Shown here: positions 34,129-45,433 of the stretch, piece by piece
Numbering within the stretch: the stretch's first letter is position 1
Layout of the letters: the number at the start of each line of letters is the position of its first letter
Assembly (NCBI RefSeq): GCF_905404315.1
Contig: NC_066273.1
Location: forward strand, 7,936,001-8,000,000
Direction of reading: 5' to 3'
Length of the DNA stretch: 64,000 bases
Source: Leptidea sinapis
Lineage: Eukaryota; Arthropoda; Insecta; Lepidoptera; Pieridae
Program-made: the position numbers and the translations under genes
The notes under the pieces: generated by a model
Databases searched by the model: none
What the model saw: only the letters and a program-made list of their open reading frames with translations
What the model was told of the DNA's origin: nothing

Positions 34129-34362
34129 CTATTCCAAAATCGGAAATATGTGAAGCATATGACACATTCTGTCTTTAGTCTCTGGGTGCATTTTACACAC
34201 CACCTTAGGTTGAGTCGAATAGAGTTTTTTTTCAGCTTCTTCTCCCTGTTTGAAGGCGGAAGGAGTATGGCATGACTGAGTCCTACACCCTGGTACTTCT
34301 TTTCCCAAGACGTTGGGAGAGTCTTTGGGTAATTTGGAGTCTTTGCTGTTCGCTCGGAACAC
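34129..34362 (-). other. Unassigned coding-like frame, 77 codons
   Basis: The minus-strand frame MFRANSKDSKLPKDSPNVLG ... CRTQSCHTPSAFKQGEEAEK ... CKMHPETKDRMCHMLHIFPI has varied, protein-like composition and a single stop. No acceptor or promoter was identified and no domain is recognised. It could be a retropseudogene, a repeat relic or chance. Confidence 0.3.
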
Positions 34363-34391
34363 AACGATGGTTTTTTTTTATTCTTTTTTAC

Positions 34392-34850
34392 GTTGTGTCC
34401 TTGCTAGAAGCTTTGTCAGTCAGTCAGGGACCCAGTGCTCTGTGAACGGCTAGATCACTTGGCGTTGCGTAGAGACGTCGCATTTATCACTGGGAGTGTT
34501 CCGAAGAGCTGTTTCACCTGATTCCTGCCTCCGAATACCACCTTCACACGACACGCCACAAAGAAATCATCCCCTCCGTCTGGATGGGTGGCGGTCCTCC
34601 ACTGTGTGCTTTTCAAGGAGCTTTCTTTCACGTCCTACAAAGCTGTGGAATGAGCTTCCTTGTTCGGTGTTTCCGGGACGATACGACATGGATACCTTCA
34701 AAAAAAAGCGCGAATACCTTCCTTAAAGGCAACGTTCCTGTGATTCCTCTGTTGTTGCAAGAGAGTATGGGCAGTGGTGATCACTTAACACCAGGTGACC
34801 CGTACGCTCGTTTGCCTTCCTTTTTCCATAAAAACAGGCAGTCCTTTGTC
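34392..34850 (+). pseudogene. Jockey/R1-like LINE RT C-terminus and 3' end
   Basis: It encodes RTAVSP-like and SPDSCLRIPPSHDTPQRNHP, SSTVCFSRSFLSRPTKLWNE, LPCSVFPGRYDMDTFKK. The 3' UTR has GGCAACGTTCCTGTGATTCC, CACTTAACACCAGGTGACCC and GTACGCTCGTTTGCC, ending in CCATAAAA. Frame changes occur upstream of 34496. This family also appears at 37060, 44285, 50750, 58000 and 63310. Confidence 0.8.
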
Positions 34851-34859
34851 GTTTAGTTG

Positions 34860-36260
34860 CGTTACGATCAAATCATATTTTCTCTGTAATATGCAAATGT
34901 GCTATAGGCGCTCAGAGTACGTTAGTTTGTGGGTACTGAATGAGACTCAGCTGCCACGATCAGCCAAGTAACGCTTGTCTGGGTAAAGTCAGCTCGAGTG
35001 GACTAAGGGAGACTCAAAATGAAACCTCTCCTGTACATTACTTAATACGATAATATGGCGCCAATCTAATTTATCGTACTTAATTTTTTTGCGCATTCAG
35101 CGATTAAAAGCGACCTTTTTTATTTCTATTTAAAATGTGTGAGAAGTCCCTCAAATATGTACGTAGGGAACGATGGCTGGTCCATGCGTCAACTCTTGAA
35201 CGGTTGCTTGTGGTGCCAGGTCGACCTGTTATAGTAAAGTTATAGTAAAGTCTTTTTTTAAATGATAATTTGAATAAAAAATGAATTCAAGGTTTAAGGT
35301 TGATGCATCCAATATACGATAATTTATATACAGTTAATTATTTATTACTTTTTTATGAAACAATTTATATTATTTAAACACAATTCATTTAATGAAAAAA
35401 TATTTTTTTTTGTATATTACATCCATTGTAAAATACTCTATTTGATTGGAGAGTGGCCGTTGAGTGTCTTGTATGTTCTTCTCACGAGCTCAACTTTTTC
35501 CGAACATATGGTAAATTCAGTAATATAAAAGAAATATTTAAAGTGACCATTAAAAAGCGCTTTGACTTTGACTATAGAACCCGTGGTCAGTCAATACACT
35601 TTCGAACTAAGTTTTAATTTTAATAACCCTTCCACAGACTACATTCTTCTAATTAATAAACCCACACTCCTTCAAACCCAAACCTATATTTCACTAAGCT
35701 GACAAATGCATGCATTCCATCACACCGGATAAAATATTATTAAAACAAACAAATGGACAAAAAAGATATCTTTCGGATGAGTCGAAATCAATGTGCAAGC
35801 ATCGGTACTTCGATAGGTCTCACTTATGTCCGAAACGACCTAAATACGTTTCAATTTTTGATGGATTTAGATCTTTATATCTTTTTAAATAGAGGACCAT
35901 TTTGATTGTGATTGTTGAAGACAATAAGTAGATGAGTGCGATCAGTTTTGTAGCAGTAATTTAATGTAACAGTTAATGTGACAGCGGGCATGAGCATGCC
36001 AGCGGGTCGCCTTAGAATTTTATTTATGCACTCACACCTGGAGGTCCGAGATATTTCATTTTAGTTCTTGATGTACTACTATATTTATGTTTATATCGAT
36101 TAATTTGAGTTATTAATTAATGATATAGTTCTGTTAAGTGGGTTGATTAATTGATTTTCGGCGGATGTGTATCTTTTGTTGGCTTTTGATTGTGTATGGT
36201 TTGAATAAGTTATCATAGAGTCTAGATTTAGTTCGTTATTTGATAACATATTGTCTCATT
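34860..36260. other. No gene recognised
   Basis: At 35160-35230 a short match to a module near 40745-40800 (GGCTGGTCCATGCGTCAAC) points to another LINE fragment. The remainder is AT-rich with no frame that I recognise. Confidence 0.4.
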
Positions 36261-36261
36261 A

Positions 36262-36870
36262 TTTTATACCATCTTTGTGCTGCAGGAGTGTGGTATTGAC
36301 GCTATTTATAACGTAGCCTAAAGAATCATTAAGAGAAAAATTTAAAGAAATTAACATTTTAACTGTTGCTTCTCAATATATTCTTTATAATGTATATGTT
36401 CATAAGCACATTGTGGAATTTGCTAGAAATGGTGACAATCATAATGTTAACACGAGTAACAAACATAAACTTGTTATGCCTACTACTCGTTTAACTTGAG
36501 TTAGTAAGTCTTTTGTTAGGCGATGTATATGCTTCTATAATATGATCCCAGAAAATGTACAAAACAAATGTGTTACGAAATTCAAAAGAATTATTAAAAA
36601 ACGTTTGTGTGGGAAAGGTTACTATGGCATAAACGATTTCCTTATTAATGATACCACAGACTGGTAATAAAGCGAACACCCTCAGGCTCTTTAATTATAA
36701 ATGTTTATTATACGATATTACATTGTAATCCATATTTATAAAAAAAGTCCCGCTGAGTTTTTTTGCGCCCGTTATTCTCAGGTCTGAGGCAGTCTATTGA
36801 ATGGGTGGTAGTTTTTCATGTTCAATAAGTGATTTTGAATCCTATACATATTTGAATTTGAATTTGAAAA
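36262..36870 (+). pseudogene. LINE family B RT C-terminus and 3' UTR
   Basis: In-frame relics of LRDNVYVHKHI type, NVNTSNKHKLVMPTTRLT and KCVTKFKRIIKKRLCGKGYY are separated by stops. The 3' UTR CGCTGAGTTTTTTTGCGCCC and GGTCTGAGGCA ends in (TTTGAA)n at 36850-36868. Confidence 0.75.
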
Positions 36871-36888
36871 ATATAAATTTTAATCCGT

Positions 36889-36985
36889 GATCTAGTTTAT
36901 TTTGTCACTGTCTTTATAAATATGCATAAAAGAGACAAAGTACACTTTTAAAATTTAATTTGTGTCAGTACGATCACGGATTAAG
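36889..36985. repeat. Short inverted-repeat element, TTAATCCGTGATC ends
   Basis: TTAATCCGTGATC (36890-36902) and GATCACGGATTAA (36971-36983) form perfect 13-bp inverted ends around about 70 bp. No second copy was seen in the window. MITE-like. Confidence 0.5.
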
Positions 36986-37059
36986 AAGTTCTTAATCCGA
37001 ACCCTGGACGGTACTTATGATTTTTCATTTGGCCATGCCCACCAATAACTACTTAAGGT

Positions 37060-37245
37060 TTTTTTATGGAAAAGGATGACAAATGAGCGAAGAGGCACCT
37101 GGTGTTAACTGATCACCGCCGCTCACATTCTCTTGCAAAACCAGAGGAAACACAGAAGCGTTGCCCGCCTTTACGCACTTTCTTTTGGAGGTACCCCTGC
37201 CGTATCGTCCCGGAAGCACCTCACAAGGAAGCCCATTCCAATTAA
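37060..37245 (-). mobile_element. Jockey/R1-like LINE 3' end
   Basis: On the minus strand LPCEVLPGRYGRGTSKRK is followed by the 3' UTR with CACCAGGTGCCTC and a CCATAAAAAAACC tail. Confidence 0.7.
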
Positions 37246-37568
37246 TTTTAAGTTTTTGATAAATTTCTAATTTTAGAACAGTCTTCTTAATAGAAAAAAA
37301 AAAAAAAAAAAAAAACAATATAACACGGTTATATTCATATTAACACCTTTTCAATATACTTATATATTTATTATATTAAAACTTATTATGTTGGATTTGG
37401 TCAATTAGAGATGTATGATGATTTTCATATAAAAATAATCCCAAACTCTCTCTATGCCACCCTGAGAACCTCATAAGCGGTATTCATTTTGTTTTAATTA
37501 TAATTATGCACGCGGCCATAATAGTGTTGCAATAACGTGACAACTCAACGCTTAAACTCAACATACAG

Positions 37569-37863
37569 TGGGAGGCTCCTTTGCACAGGATGCCGGCTAG
37601 ATAATGGGTACCACAACGGTGCCTACTTCTGCCGTAATGTGTAAGCATTAGTGTATTTCGGTCTGAAGGGCGCGTAGCTAGTTAAATTACTGGGCAAATG
37701 AGACTTAACATCTTATGTTTCAAGGTGACGAGTGCAATAATTGAAGTGCCGCTCAGAATTTCTGGGTTTTTTATCCTGAAGTGCCACATTGTAATGGGCA
37801 GGGCGTATCAATTACCATCAGCTGAACGTCCTGCTCGTCACGTCCCTAACTATCACAAAAAAA
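37569..37863 (+). repeat. SINE-X copy, nearly full length (reference copy)
   Basis: Starts CAGTGGGAGGCTCC and ends CTATCACAAAAAAA. Modules in order: GCACAGGATGCCGGCTAGAT, GGTACCACAACGGTGCCTAC, GTAATGTGTAAGCATTA (hairpin 1), TTTCGGTCTGAAGGGCGC, TACTGGGCAAATGAGACTTA, the GTGCCGCTCAG region (hairpin 2, damaged here), and ATTACCATCAGCTGAACGTC followed by the A-rich end. There is no TIR, no open frame and no obvious A/B box, so it is SINE-like or a non-autonomous LINE derivative. The family name is mine. Confidence 0.8.
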
Positions 37864-37959
37864 TCTCATATCTCACCATTCAACTCTTAATCAGTAAACT
37901 TCAATAAATAATTCGCCAACACTAAAATTTATTAAGAAAGATTAGTACCGATATACATT

Positions 37960-38400
37960 TTGTATTTCAAGGCTGGCAGACTGGTATGTCAATCGCTGTT
38001 TGCCTGTTGTCTTGGAAAAAATTCGACAGCAGCGCACTCGAATCAGGATCCTCCTTCACCACGACAATGCTTCAGCGCACTCCGCAAAACGGACTGTTGA
38101 ATATTTGACTATGCCAGGTGTCCAGATAATGAGTCATCCGCCATACAGTCCTGACCTGGCGCCTTGCGACTTTTATTTATTCCCAAGAACTAAAGATAAA
38201 ATTCGAGGTATTCGCTTTACGAGCCCTGAAGATGCGGTGAAATCGTACGAAAATGCCATGCAAGAGACCCCTAAAGAAGAATGAGCCCACTGCTTTTCTC
38301 AGTGTTTCCATCGAATGCGACGATGTGTAGCGAGGAACGGAGATTACTTCTAAAATCAATAAAAGTATTGGCAACTTTCTACATTAGGCCATTTTTCATT
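37960..38400 (+). pseudogene. Mariner transposase, C-terminal half
   Basis: Encodes DWYVNRCLPVVLEKIRQQRT, ILLHHDNASAHSAKRT (second catalytic Asp) and MSHPPYSPDLAPCDFYLFP (third catalytic Asp of the DD34D triad), then IRGIRFTSPEDAVKSYENAM. A TGA replaces the expected Trp codon at 38282-38284, after which the same frame continues to GDYF. The N-terminal HTH domain and the 5' TIR are missing. Dead. Confidence 0.88.
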
Positions 38401-39515
38401 TTCTAAACATTTTCAGTGTTACCAAGGTACATTCGTCAACTGAAATAAGTGTGTCTGTGATATCTTGCAAAATGAAATTTAAAACTGAAATCTAACTGTC
38501 ACCTGACCTGAGATTGAAACGTTGGCTAATTGGTTATTTACGCAAGACCGAGACGGTTCGATACCCGGGGGTCAAATGTACAGATCCGTTTCAAATCATG
38601 ATGAAACCGTCTCATTTTCCAATACTTTTCACACTTTCTTTTAAAAATTTTAGAAATCTTAAACGTGATAAAATGTTAATATTTATAGTAAGATGACACC
38701 ATTGTTCAAGTGGTTATGTATTTACATGTTTGTCTCTTGAGAAACAGTTTTCTGGTTTAATTCCTTTAAAAAGATTTCTTATGTCCAGGTATTATCGCCG
38801 GAATCTTACCTAGTCGTGGAAATCTTACCTAGTGGCTTTACCTAGTTTCAGGCAAGATAATTTGTGTAAGAATGTGTCAATATTATATTAATCTACGCAG
38901 ACAAAGTCTGTGGCGTACTTACTAATATAATATCAAACAAATAATACAAGTAAGATTTTAACAAGTTACCGTAAGTCAAAATAACGACACATAAAGAAAT
39001 GAATTATGTACTAAAAACGAGAATGCGGAGAAAAAATTTAGAATATTTCGGTAATCGCTTGGGGCTTCGAGAGCCTAAGTTGTATTTTGAATGAGTCTTT
39101 ACGAATGAGTTGTATGAAACTTAACGTCGGGCGTGTGTTGAAATTGTGAATAAACATGTGTTATTTGAGATGAAATGTGAACCGGTGATGTCTTTGTTCC
39201 ACTGCAGACTTGTTTTATGGCAACCAAAAGCTGTTCAAAGTATTCCTCTTACTTTGTCTGAGGTGTTTTCTCTGAAGCCGTCTTATTTACTCATATCAGA
39301 TTAGCATTGTGTTTTAAAGTATTAAATCATTGAAAAAATAGCGCCTTATATGTAGTTAGAGAAAAATCAAAGGTTTTTAAAGTGATACTTTTATTACAAC
39401 GTCTCAAACTTTTTCGTCTGTGTGTTGCATGTCGCGTGACGGTCGGGCGGCGCTAATAGTTCGCAGCAGCTGACGGTGTAGTGTATAGACTATTACTCAT
39501 TTGTGACAGTGCTCC
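38401..39515. other. No gene recognised
   Basis: At 38855-38890 there is a 3' piece of tRNA-SINE family 1 (GGCAAGATAATTTGTGTAAG). The rest is unassigned. Confidence 0.4.
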
Positions 39516-39522
39516 ACGCTAT

Positions 39523-39731
39523 TTTGTTTCTCAATAACGTATCTCTAGTTACGGATACATTGCTGTCACCGTTTACTGACAAGATCTTATCTATCCATAG
39601 TTATGTCTAATATAGTTATAGTCAAACGCTTTATGTCGATAGATTATTGAAATGTAAGTAAGCGTAAAAGGATAGATTTGTCTACCTCTAGTAAGTTAAA
39701 CTAAGGACAGATAGGTTATTGAAAACGGCCG
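39523..39731. mobile_element. MITE, CGGCCGTTTTCAATAACC family
   Basis: The right end TTATTGAAAACGGCCG is followed by TAT. The left end is eroded (TTTGTTTCTCAATAACG) after TAT. The body matches 61496-61698 in inverse orientation (GTTACGGATACATTGCTGTC, GATAGATTTGTCTACCTCTA). Confidence 0.65.
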
Positions 39732-39739
39732 TATATCTA

Positions 39740-40105
39740 TACACAAAAAGTATTTCAAAATGACTTTAACATTTCTCTTTTAAGCCTAAGCATCGATTCA
39801 GATCTGAGAGGCTGATTGAACAAGTGAAGTGGTTTGGGACAATCGTTCCTATTATGATAATGCTCCTCGATTGTATGGTTTGATAACCGTGTGTCGGCAC
39901 CTCTCAACTTTAAGCAATGCCGTAGGCGTTATAAACGATAAAAATACCTGCAATATTTAAGCCTTTGATGAGATAATGTAATATTGCATTCATATCATAC
40001 TTTAAAGAGGATCCAGTTGCGTTTCATGCCAAGTTTTAATGCAAAATTCAAATGTCAGGTTCTCGTCCAACTCAGCAGAACACGCCGGCTTAACTTGCAT
40101 GTTTA
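39740..40105. other. No gene recognised
   Basis: Unassigned sequence left of the split RTE tail. Confidence 0.35.
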
Positions 40106-40109
40106 CAGG

Positions 40110-40515
40110 TCGATTAGCATGTGTGGGTACAAAAGTACTCAAATGGCGACCACGTACCGGAAAACGCAATGTTGGTAGGCCCCTACAAGATCAAATCAAA
40201 TCAAAATCACTTCATTCATGTAGCTCACGGAAATGGCACTTATGAATGTCAAAAAAATATTTTTGTTATTGAATCTACCGCTACTTCGTAAAGGGTTGAG
40301 CTAATGAGAAAACGTAGCAAGAAACTCATTGCCACTGTTTTATATCAAGATTTATATTTTCATGGGTTTGCAAATCAATTCATTTCAGATGTACCGACAA
40401 TCTGGTCAAGATCGCCGGAATACGTTGGATGAGGGCAGCGCAGGACCGATCGTCGTGGAGATCTTTGGGGGAGGCCTTTGTCCGGCAGTGGACGTCTTCC
40501 GGCTGATGATGAGGC
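40110..40515 (+). mobile_element. RTE-like LINE tail split by another LINE end
   Basis: The left piece (40139-40191: AAATGGCGACCACGTACCGG, TTGGTAGGCCCCTACAAGAT) and the right piece (40387-40515: GTACCGACAATCTGGTCAAG, TTGGATGAGGGCAGCGCAGG, CAGTGGACGTCTTCCGGCTG) join across an insert. Confidence 0.75.
40192..40386 (-). mobile_element. LINE 3' end inserted in the RTE tail
   Basis: Antisense 3' end whose tail (TTTGA)n appears as CAAATCAAATCAAAATC on the left. It contains the antisense of GAGTTTCTTGCTACGTTTTC, similar to the tail at 41100-41280. A short repeat, AGAT, occurs at both junctions. Confidence 0.65.
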
Positions 40516-40519
40516 ATGT

Positions 40520-41095
40520 GTGCCTTTAAAGAAAGTGCATACTCCTTCCTAAAAGCTCTGCAATGTTCCTGTGATGTTCTCTGGCATTAGTAAAGCCATT
40601 TAGTGAGTATTGCATAATATGTAGATGAACATTCTATTTTGTGATTTTAGAGTTTTTGTCGTTCAGGCATCGTCATGCTCGCTTAATGCCACTGCTTGTG
40701 GCGGCGACGTGGGGCGGATCGTTCACTTCCCTTAAATATGGTCGAGAGAGGCGGTGGCTGGTCCAGCGTCAAGCTCGTGAACGGGCGCTACTTGTGATGG
40801 CTGGATGATCCTGTCTCCGGAACATGCTTCATATCATCTTTATTTTTCATCTTTTATATTATTTTAATTTAATTTTTTTTATAATACTCGCATGTGTGGA
40901 ATGATACATCTACTGTATTGTAGTATATGTGTATACTCAATAACTCTTATTGTTTAACTTATTAATTCACATTTATTTACTTACCTGCTCGTGTAAGGCA
41001 TTTATTTTTTGACCTTTTGAGTATTTTTGTTGCATCACTTTGCATATATTAAAATTAAATTAAATATTGTAATTGAAATAATTTGTAATTTAATT
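40520..41095. other. Mostly unassigned; LINE fragment near 40670-40810
   Basis: GTCGTTCAGGCATCGTCATGC and GAGGCGGTGGCTGGTCCAGC look like RT-flanking LINE coding. A related module is at 35180. No intact frame. Confidence 0.35.
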
Positions 41096-41099
41096 GAAG

Positions 41100-41280
41100 A
41101 TAAGAACTTGTAATACCAACCTGTTTTCAAAAGAGCAACCTTAGAGTTTCTTGCTTGTTCTTCTCTAAGGAAAGCTGCCTTCCAAATGAGCTGTACAAAA
41201 AAATGAAATAATATTTCAAATGTTATGTAATTTACCTTTGAAGTAAAATATTTTTGATTTGATTTGATTTGAGTTACAAA
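41100..41280 (+). mobile_element. LINE 3' end with (TTTGA)n tail
   Basis: AGAGTTTCTTGCTTGTTCTT and TTACCTTTGAAGTAAAATAT precede TTTGATTTGATTTGATTTGA at 41252-41271. Same type as 40192-40386. Confidence 0.6.
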
Positions 41281-41609
41281 ATGGTGTGTGAGGCAGTGAC
41301 CTCTTACATAATAAGGCTCCTACGCCCATTTGTCCTTTTATCATATAACCACGTGACGTGAGCCACGCAAATATTAATCTACCTTCAATATTGAAACAAT
41401 TTTTAGTTTGTTTATTTTATGGCTAAGATGTTTTTGTTAAATGTGTAAGCATTCTTATCCGTTGGAAAGAGCGGTCTTCCCAAACACGGGGTCTGCGAAC
41501 TTAAAAGGGAACTCCTTGAAATACTATTTACTAAAATGCTAAATAAATACAAAAATTATTACTATATTTTTGAAGTCATATACTTTCTTTCGAGACTGGG
41601 ATTTTCAGG

Positions 41610-41735
41610 GTTTGGCGAGCGAACAGTTGCTTAAAACGTAGTGGATTTCGGCTATCTCCGGTTTTTTACAAGATTATAGCCGTCAATCTCTCAATCTATC
41701 AATGACTGTACGTTTCGTAAAATCGTACAATCGTA
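41610..41735 (-). mobile_element. MITE fragment related to 14487-14630
   Basis: GAACAGTTGCTTAAAACGTA and ATCAATGACTGTACGTTTCG are the inverse of the 14.5-kb element. One end is lost. Confidence 0.55.
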
Positions 41736-42159
41736 CTTTTTCCTAAGAGAATTTTCGCTAGGCATACTGAGGATATCCTAGGTTCGAAACTTTGCTGACA
41801 AACAATAATCATATAAATAGGAAAATATATAATATGACCACAAAACTAAATCCAATTGAGGTACTTAATATGCTGCCATACAACAATGTATAGTATATTT
41901 ATCGAAATGAAGGTTGCTCTACTTACAATAGGCATCCAAAGCGACTTTGAAACTTACAACAGAAGTTGTTTTGTAATATGATTCCATATTCAGCGCAGCT
42001 TCTCATTGAAGTGTTAGTACTGTGGAAATGTAGAAAGATAAGCAAGCCCCACTACAAACTGCATATTAACTTTCATCTGTAGAGCCTTTAGAGCTTAAAA
42101 TAGAATATTAAAACGTATTTCGAAATGATGATAATATTATTCATAATGTAATGTTGATA

Positions 42160-42330
42160 ATTGTTATGGAGATGTTCATAGCAACGGACTACACGAGGCA
42201 TCCTCAGGTGATGTTGACTCGCCAAACTCTGGCACGAGACTGAAGGCGAAGAGGCGAAACACTTGTCGAATTGTTTGAAGACGAATATTGGCGGAATTAA
42301 CACTCAAGAAAACTCAAAACATTTGGATAG
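42160..42330 (+). repeat. Dispersed repeat, GCGAAACACTTGTCGAATTG type
   Basis: It contains AGGCATCCTCAGGTGATG, GAGGCGAAACACTTGTCG, ATATTGGCGGAATTAACACT and CAAGAAAACTCAAAACATT. The same order occurs at 58225-58370. Confidence 0.65.
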
Positions 42331-42829
42331 AAAACCTTCATAATAAAGATTTACATATACATAATTAACTATTGATTTTAGTAACTTTGATCTCGAATAC
42401 AATTTAACAATACCGCAAACAAAAATACATGTAGGATTTAGTCTCCCTACAAGTTTGAGTGTGATAAGTTTTATAGGCCCATTGTTGGGGAAGTTTCAAG
42501 CAAAATATAAGGTATCATAACTTGGGAATTCCCTTTTTGAATTAGTTTCACCAATTCACATTGCCTTGTGTACAGTCGGCAACCTTTAACAATACATAAT
42601 ACTGTATTGCAAAATTATGATTTCAACAATATGGATATCGTTTCCAAGATTCGTGGGGTAGTAGAGAAGGTGTGGAACATTTTTGAATTCAAGATGGACG
42701 CTTGGCAAAATTGTCATAACAGCAAATGAACTTATATATTTTAATTTTGGAGGCATTGGTGTTGTTGTATTGTTGTGTCTTGAGCAGTTAGATTTACATT
42801 TTAAGAAAAAAAAAAGACAAAATGGCGTC

Positions 42830-43082
42830 TGTTTCTGCTGTGAAGCAGTAATGTGTAAGCATTGCTGTGTTTCGGTCTGAAGGGCTTCGTAGCTAGTGAA
42901 ATTACTGGGCAAATGAGACTTTACATCTTATGTCTCAAGTGACGAGCGCTGTTGTAGTGCCGCTCAGAGTTATTAAAGTTTTTTCAAGAAACTTGAGCCG
43001 CACTGCATTGTAATGGGCAGGGTGCATCAATTACCATCAGCTGAACGACCTGCTCGTCTCATCCTTTATTTTCATAAAAAAA
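42830..43082 (+). repeat. SINE-X copy, 5'-truncated
   Basis: Starts in the CTGCTGTGAAGCAGTAATGT module and runs through hairpin 1 (CAGTAATG/CATTGCTG), hairpin 2 (GTGCCGCTCAG ... TTGAGCCGCAC) and the tail CATAAAAAAAAAG. Confidence 0.8.
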
Positions 43083-43139
43083 AAGTCACAAATGAAAAAT
43101 CTCCATGTGTTGTATTGAATGTTGGCCTGAAATTATTAA

Positions 43140-43510
43140 CAACTTGCTTTTACCCGCGACTTCATCCATGTTCAACAGATACTTTGGGTGCTTACAATAG
43201 TGACATTCTGTTATTTTTTAATTTTGTAAATAATACACATACAAACTGCTCTTTCCGCTGCTGGCAGCACTCTTCTATGATATATCTACGGCGCATATCC
43301 GTTGTCATTGTGGACAGTCCAAGGTTGCATGGTTTTATCTTTTTTATTTTTTTCATACAAACTGCCATTCCCTATTTCAACCCCTTTACAATAAGTAGTT
43401 TTTGCAATAAAAGGTAGCCTATGTCCTTTTTCAAGCTCTAGTCTATCTCTGTACTAAATTTAATCAATATCGGTTCGGTGGCTTAGGCGTGAAAGCGTTA
43501 CAAATAAACT
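43140..43510 (+). repeat. Dispersed repeat, CCCGCGACTTCATCC type
   Basis: Starts TTTTACCCGCGACTTCATCC. The 3' part TCTATCTCTGTACTAAATTT, ATCAATATCGGTTCGGTGGC and GCGTGAAAGCGTTACAAATA is repeated at 45190-45395. Confidence 0.65.
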
Positions 43511-43529
43511 TACATTGACATTTATGATA

Positions 43530-43845
43530 TATTTTTTTTATGAAAATAAGGGACGAGACGAGCTAGACGTTCTGCTGATGGTAATTGATACATCCTGTCC
43601 ATTACAATGTAGTGCCGCTCAGGATACTTGAAAGACCCAAAAATTCTGAGCGGCACTACAACTGCGCTCGTCACCTGGAGACATAAGTTATTAAGTCTCA
43701 TTTGTCCAGTAATTTCACTAGCTACAGCGCCCTTCAGACCGAAACACAGTAATAATTACACATTACTGCTTCACGGCATAAATAGGCGCCGTTGTGGTAC
43801 CCATAATCTAGCCAGCATCCTGTGCAAAGGAGCCTCTCACCGGTG
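43530..43845 (-). repeat. SINE-X copy, near full length
   Basis: Antisense, from the poly-T at 43532 to GCCTCTCACCGG at 43845. Hairpin 2 is perfect here: AGTGCCGCTCAG at 43609-43620 and CTGAGCGGCACT at 43646-43657. Confidence 0.82.
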
Positions 43846-44284
43846 AATATTAGTAGGAATGAAAAATTCTCGATATATTCCCAGAAGAAGAAGTCAAAGG
43901 GAAACACGTCTCGGCTAAGTTGTGGCTACGTAGTGTTGGAGACTCTTCGATATCAACTTATTATAACACGGAAAAACAAATTATAAACCCGAATAGGAAT
44001 ACACACAAATTAAACTTAGCTAAATTAAAGCCACATGCGAAATTCACAACACTGTGAGTTATTAAATCACATTCAGTGTGTCTCATAAAATAGTTCGTAG
44101 AAAGGAATTTCAAATTTCAGAGCGGTTTCCCAGCGAAATGGTTTGCGTGGCTTGCCTTTGTTGCTACAGTGTTAAACTGAATATTTTGTCATAAATTGTA
44201 CCGCTCTTTATAACTATGTAATAAGTATAACTTTGCTTCTCCGAATATTATTTATCATCTGAGATTTCGTAATCTTAATTTTTT

Positions 44285-44830
44285 TTAAATTGAAAATGAG
44301 GACAAACGAGCGTACGGGTCACCTGGTGTTTAGTGATCACGTGTGGCTCAAGTGGGTTTTAAGGAAGGTATACGCACTTTTTTTGAAGGAATCCGTGTCG
44401 TATCGTCCCGGAAACACCGCACAAGTAAGCACAGCTTTGTAGTACGTGGAAGAAAGCTCCTTGAAAACCTCACTGTGGAGGACCGACACACATCCAGATG
44501 TTGGGGATGATATCCTAACTTGTGGCGTGTCGTGCGAAGGTGGAATCCAGCGGCAGGAATCAGGCTAAACAGCTCTTCGCAACACTCCCCGTGATAAATG
44601 CGGCAGAAGACACACAATGAAGCGGCGTCTCTACGCAACACCAAGTGATCCAGGCGTTCATAGAGCACTGGTTCTCCAACAATTCCAGCTGCTCTGCGTT
44701 GCACGCAGTCAAATGGATCGAGCTGATACTGGGGTGCGCCAGACCAGAGATGTCAGCAATACTCATTGTGTGGCCGGACCTGCGCTTGTTAAATTGCTAG
44801 AATGTGGGCCTTGAAGTATTGCCGTGCTCT
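44285..44830 (-). pseudogene. Jockey/R1-like LINE RT C-terminus and 3' end
   Basis: Minus-strand frames encode CNAEQLELLENQ-type and then QRRAAGIVGEPVLYERLDHL, RRDAASLCVFCRIYHGECCE, TTRHKLGYHPQHLDVCRSST, VRFSRSFLPRTTKLCLL and VRCFRDDTTRIPSKK. The 3' UTR TGATCACTAAACACCAGGTG, ACCCGTACGCTCGTTTGTCC follows. Longest copy of this family in the window, with at least one frameshift and truncated at the 5' side. Confidence 0.82.
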
Positions 44831-45084
44831 AATCTTTACTATAATTTTCAGTTATTAGTATATCAACAATATAATTTTATAAATACTTATAACTTTATTT
44901 GCTCTCTACGAATCTCTAACTCTATACGAATGTGTATATTAATAGATAGGCTGATGCTCTGCTGCTCTACTCTGACAGAAACTTTAAATTAAATAAAAAA
45001 AAAAATAGATAAAAAAAAATATATTCATGTACCTTAATTAATTAACTATTCAATTTTAATAATTAACCAATAATGAGATAAGAC

Positions 45085-45170
45085 AATAAACTCAAAGTCA
45101 AGTCAAATAAACTTTATTCAATCCGGCTTAAGCTAAGCGCTTTCAAATCTTCACTATAAATATTTCTTTT
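45085..45170 (-). mobile_element. LINE family C 3' tail
   Basis: Antisense of AAGTTTATTTGACTTGACTTTG, the short tandem tail seen at the end of family C (61190-61228). Confidence 0.5.
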
Positions 45171-45189
45171 AAATTCAGTATCTACTATA

Positions 45190-45395
45190 AGTTATACCTA
45201 GTCTTGCCATAAATACTAAAACTATTTCAACCCCTCCATTTATTTTTTGCAATAACATGGAACCTATGTCCTATGAACCTGCCAAGCTCTAGTCTATCTC
45301 TGTACTAAATTTAATCAATATCGGTTCAGTGGTTTAGGCGTGAGAGCGTTACAAACAAACTTACATTAACATTTATATTATTAGTAGGGATGAAA
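45190..45395 (+). repeat. Dispersed repeat, 3' half of the CCCGCGACTTCATCC type
   Basis: TTTCAACCCCTCCATTTATT, TCTATCTCTGTACTAAATTT and GGTTCAGTGGTTTAGGCGTG match 43370-43510. Confidence 0.6.
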
Positions 45396-45433
45396 AATTC
45401 TCGATATATCCCCAGAGGAACAAGTAAAAAAAA

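Noticed and set aside
44617..44814. Plus-strand frame over the jockey-like relic
   Set aside because: A shadow of the minus-strand RT C-terminus.
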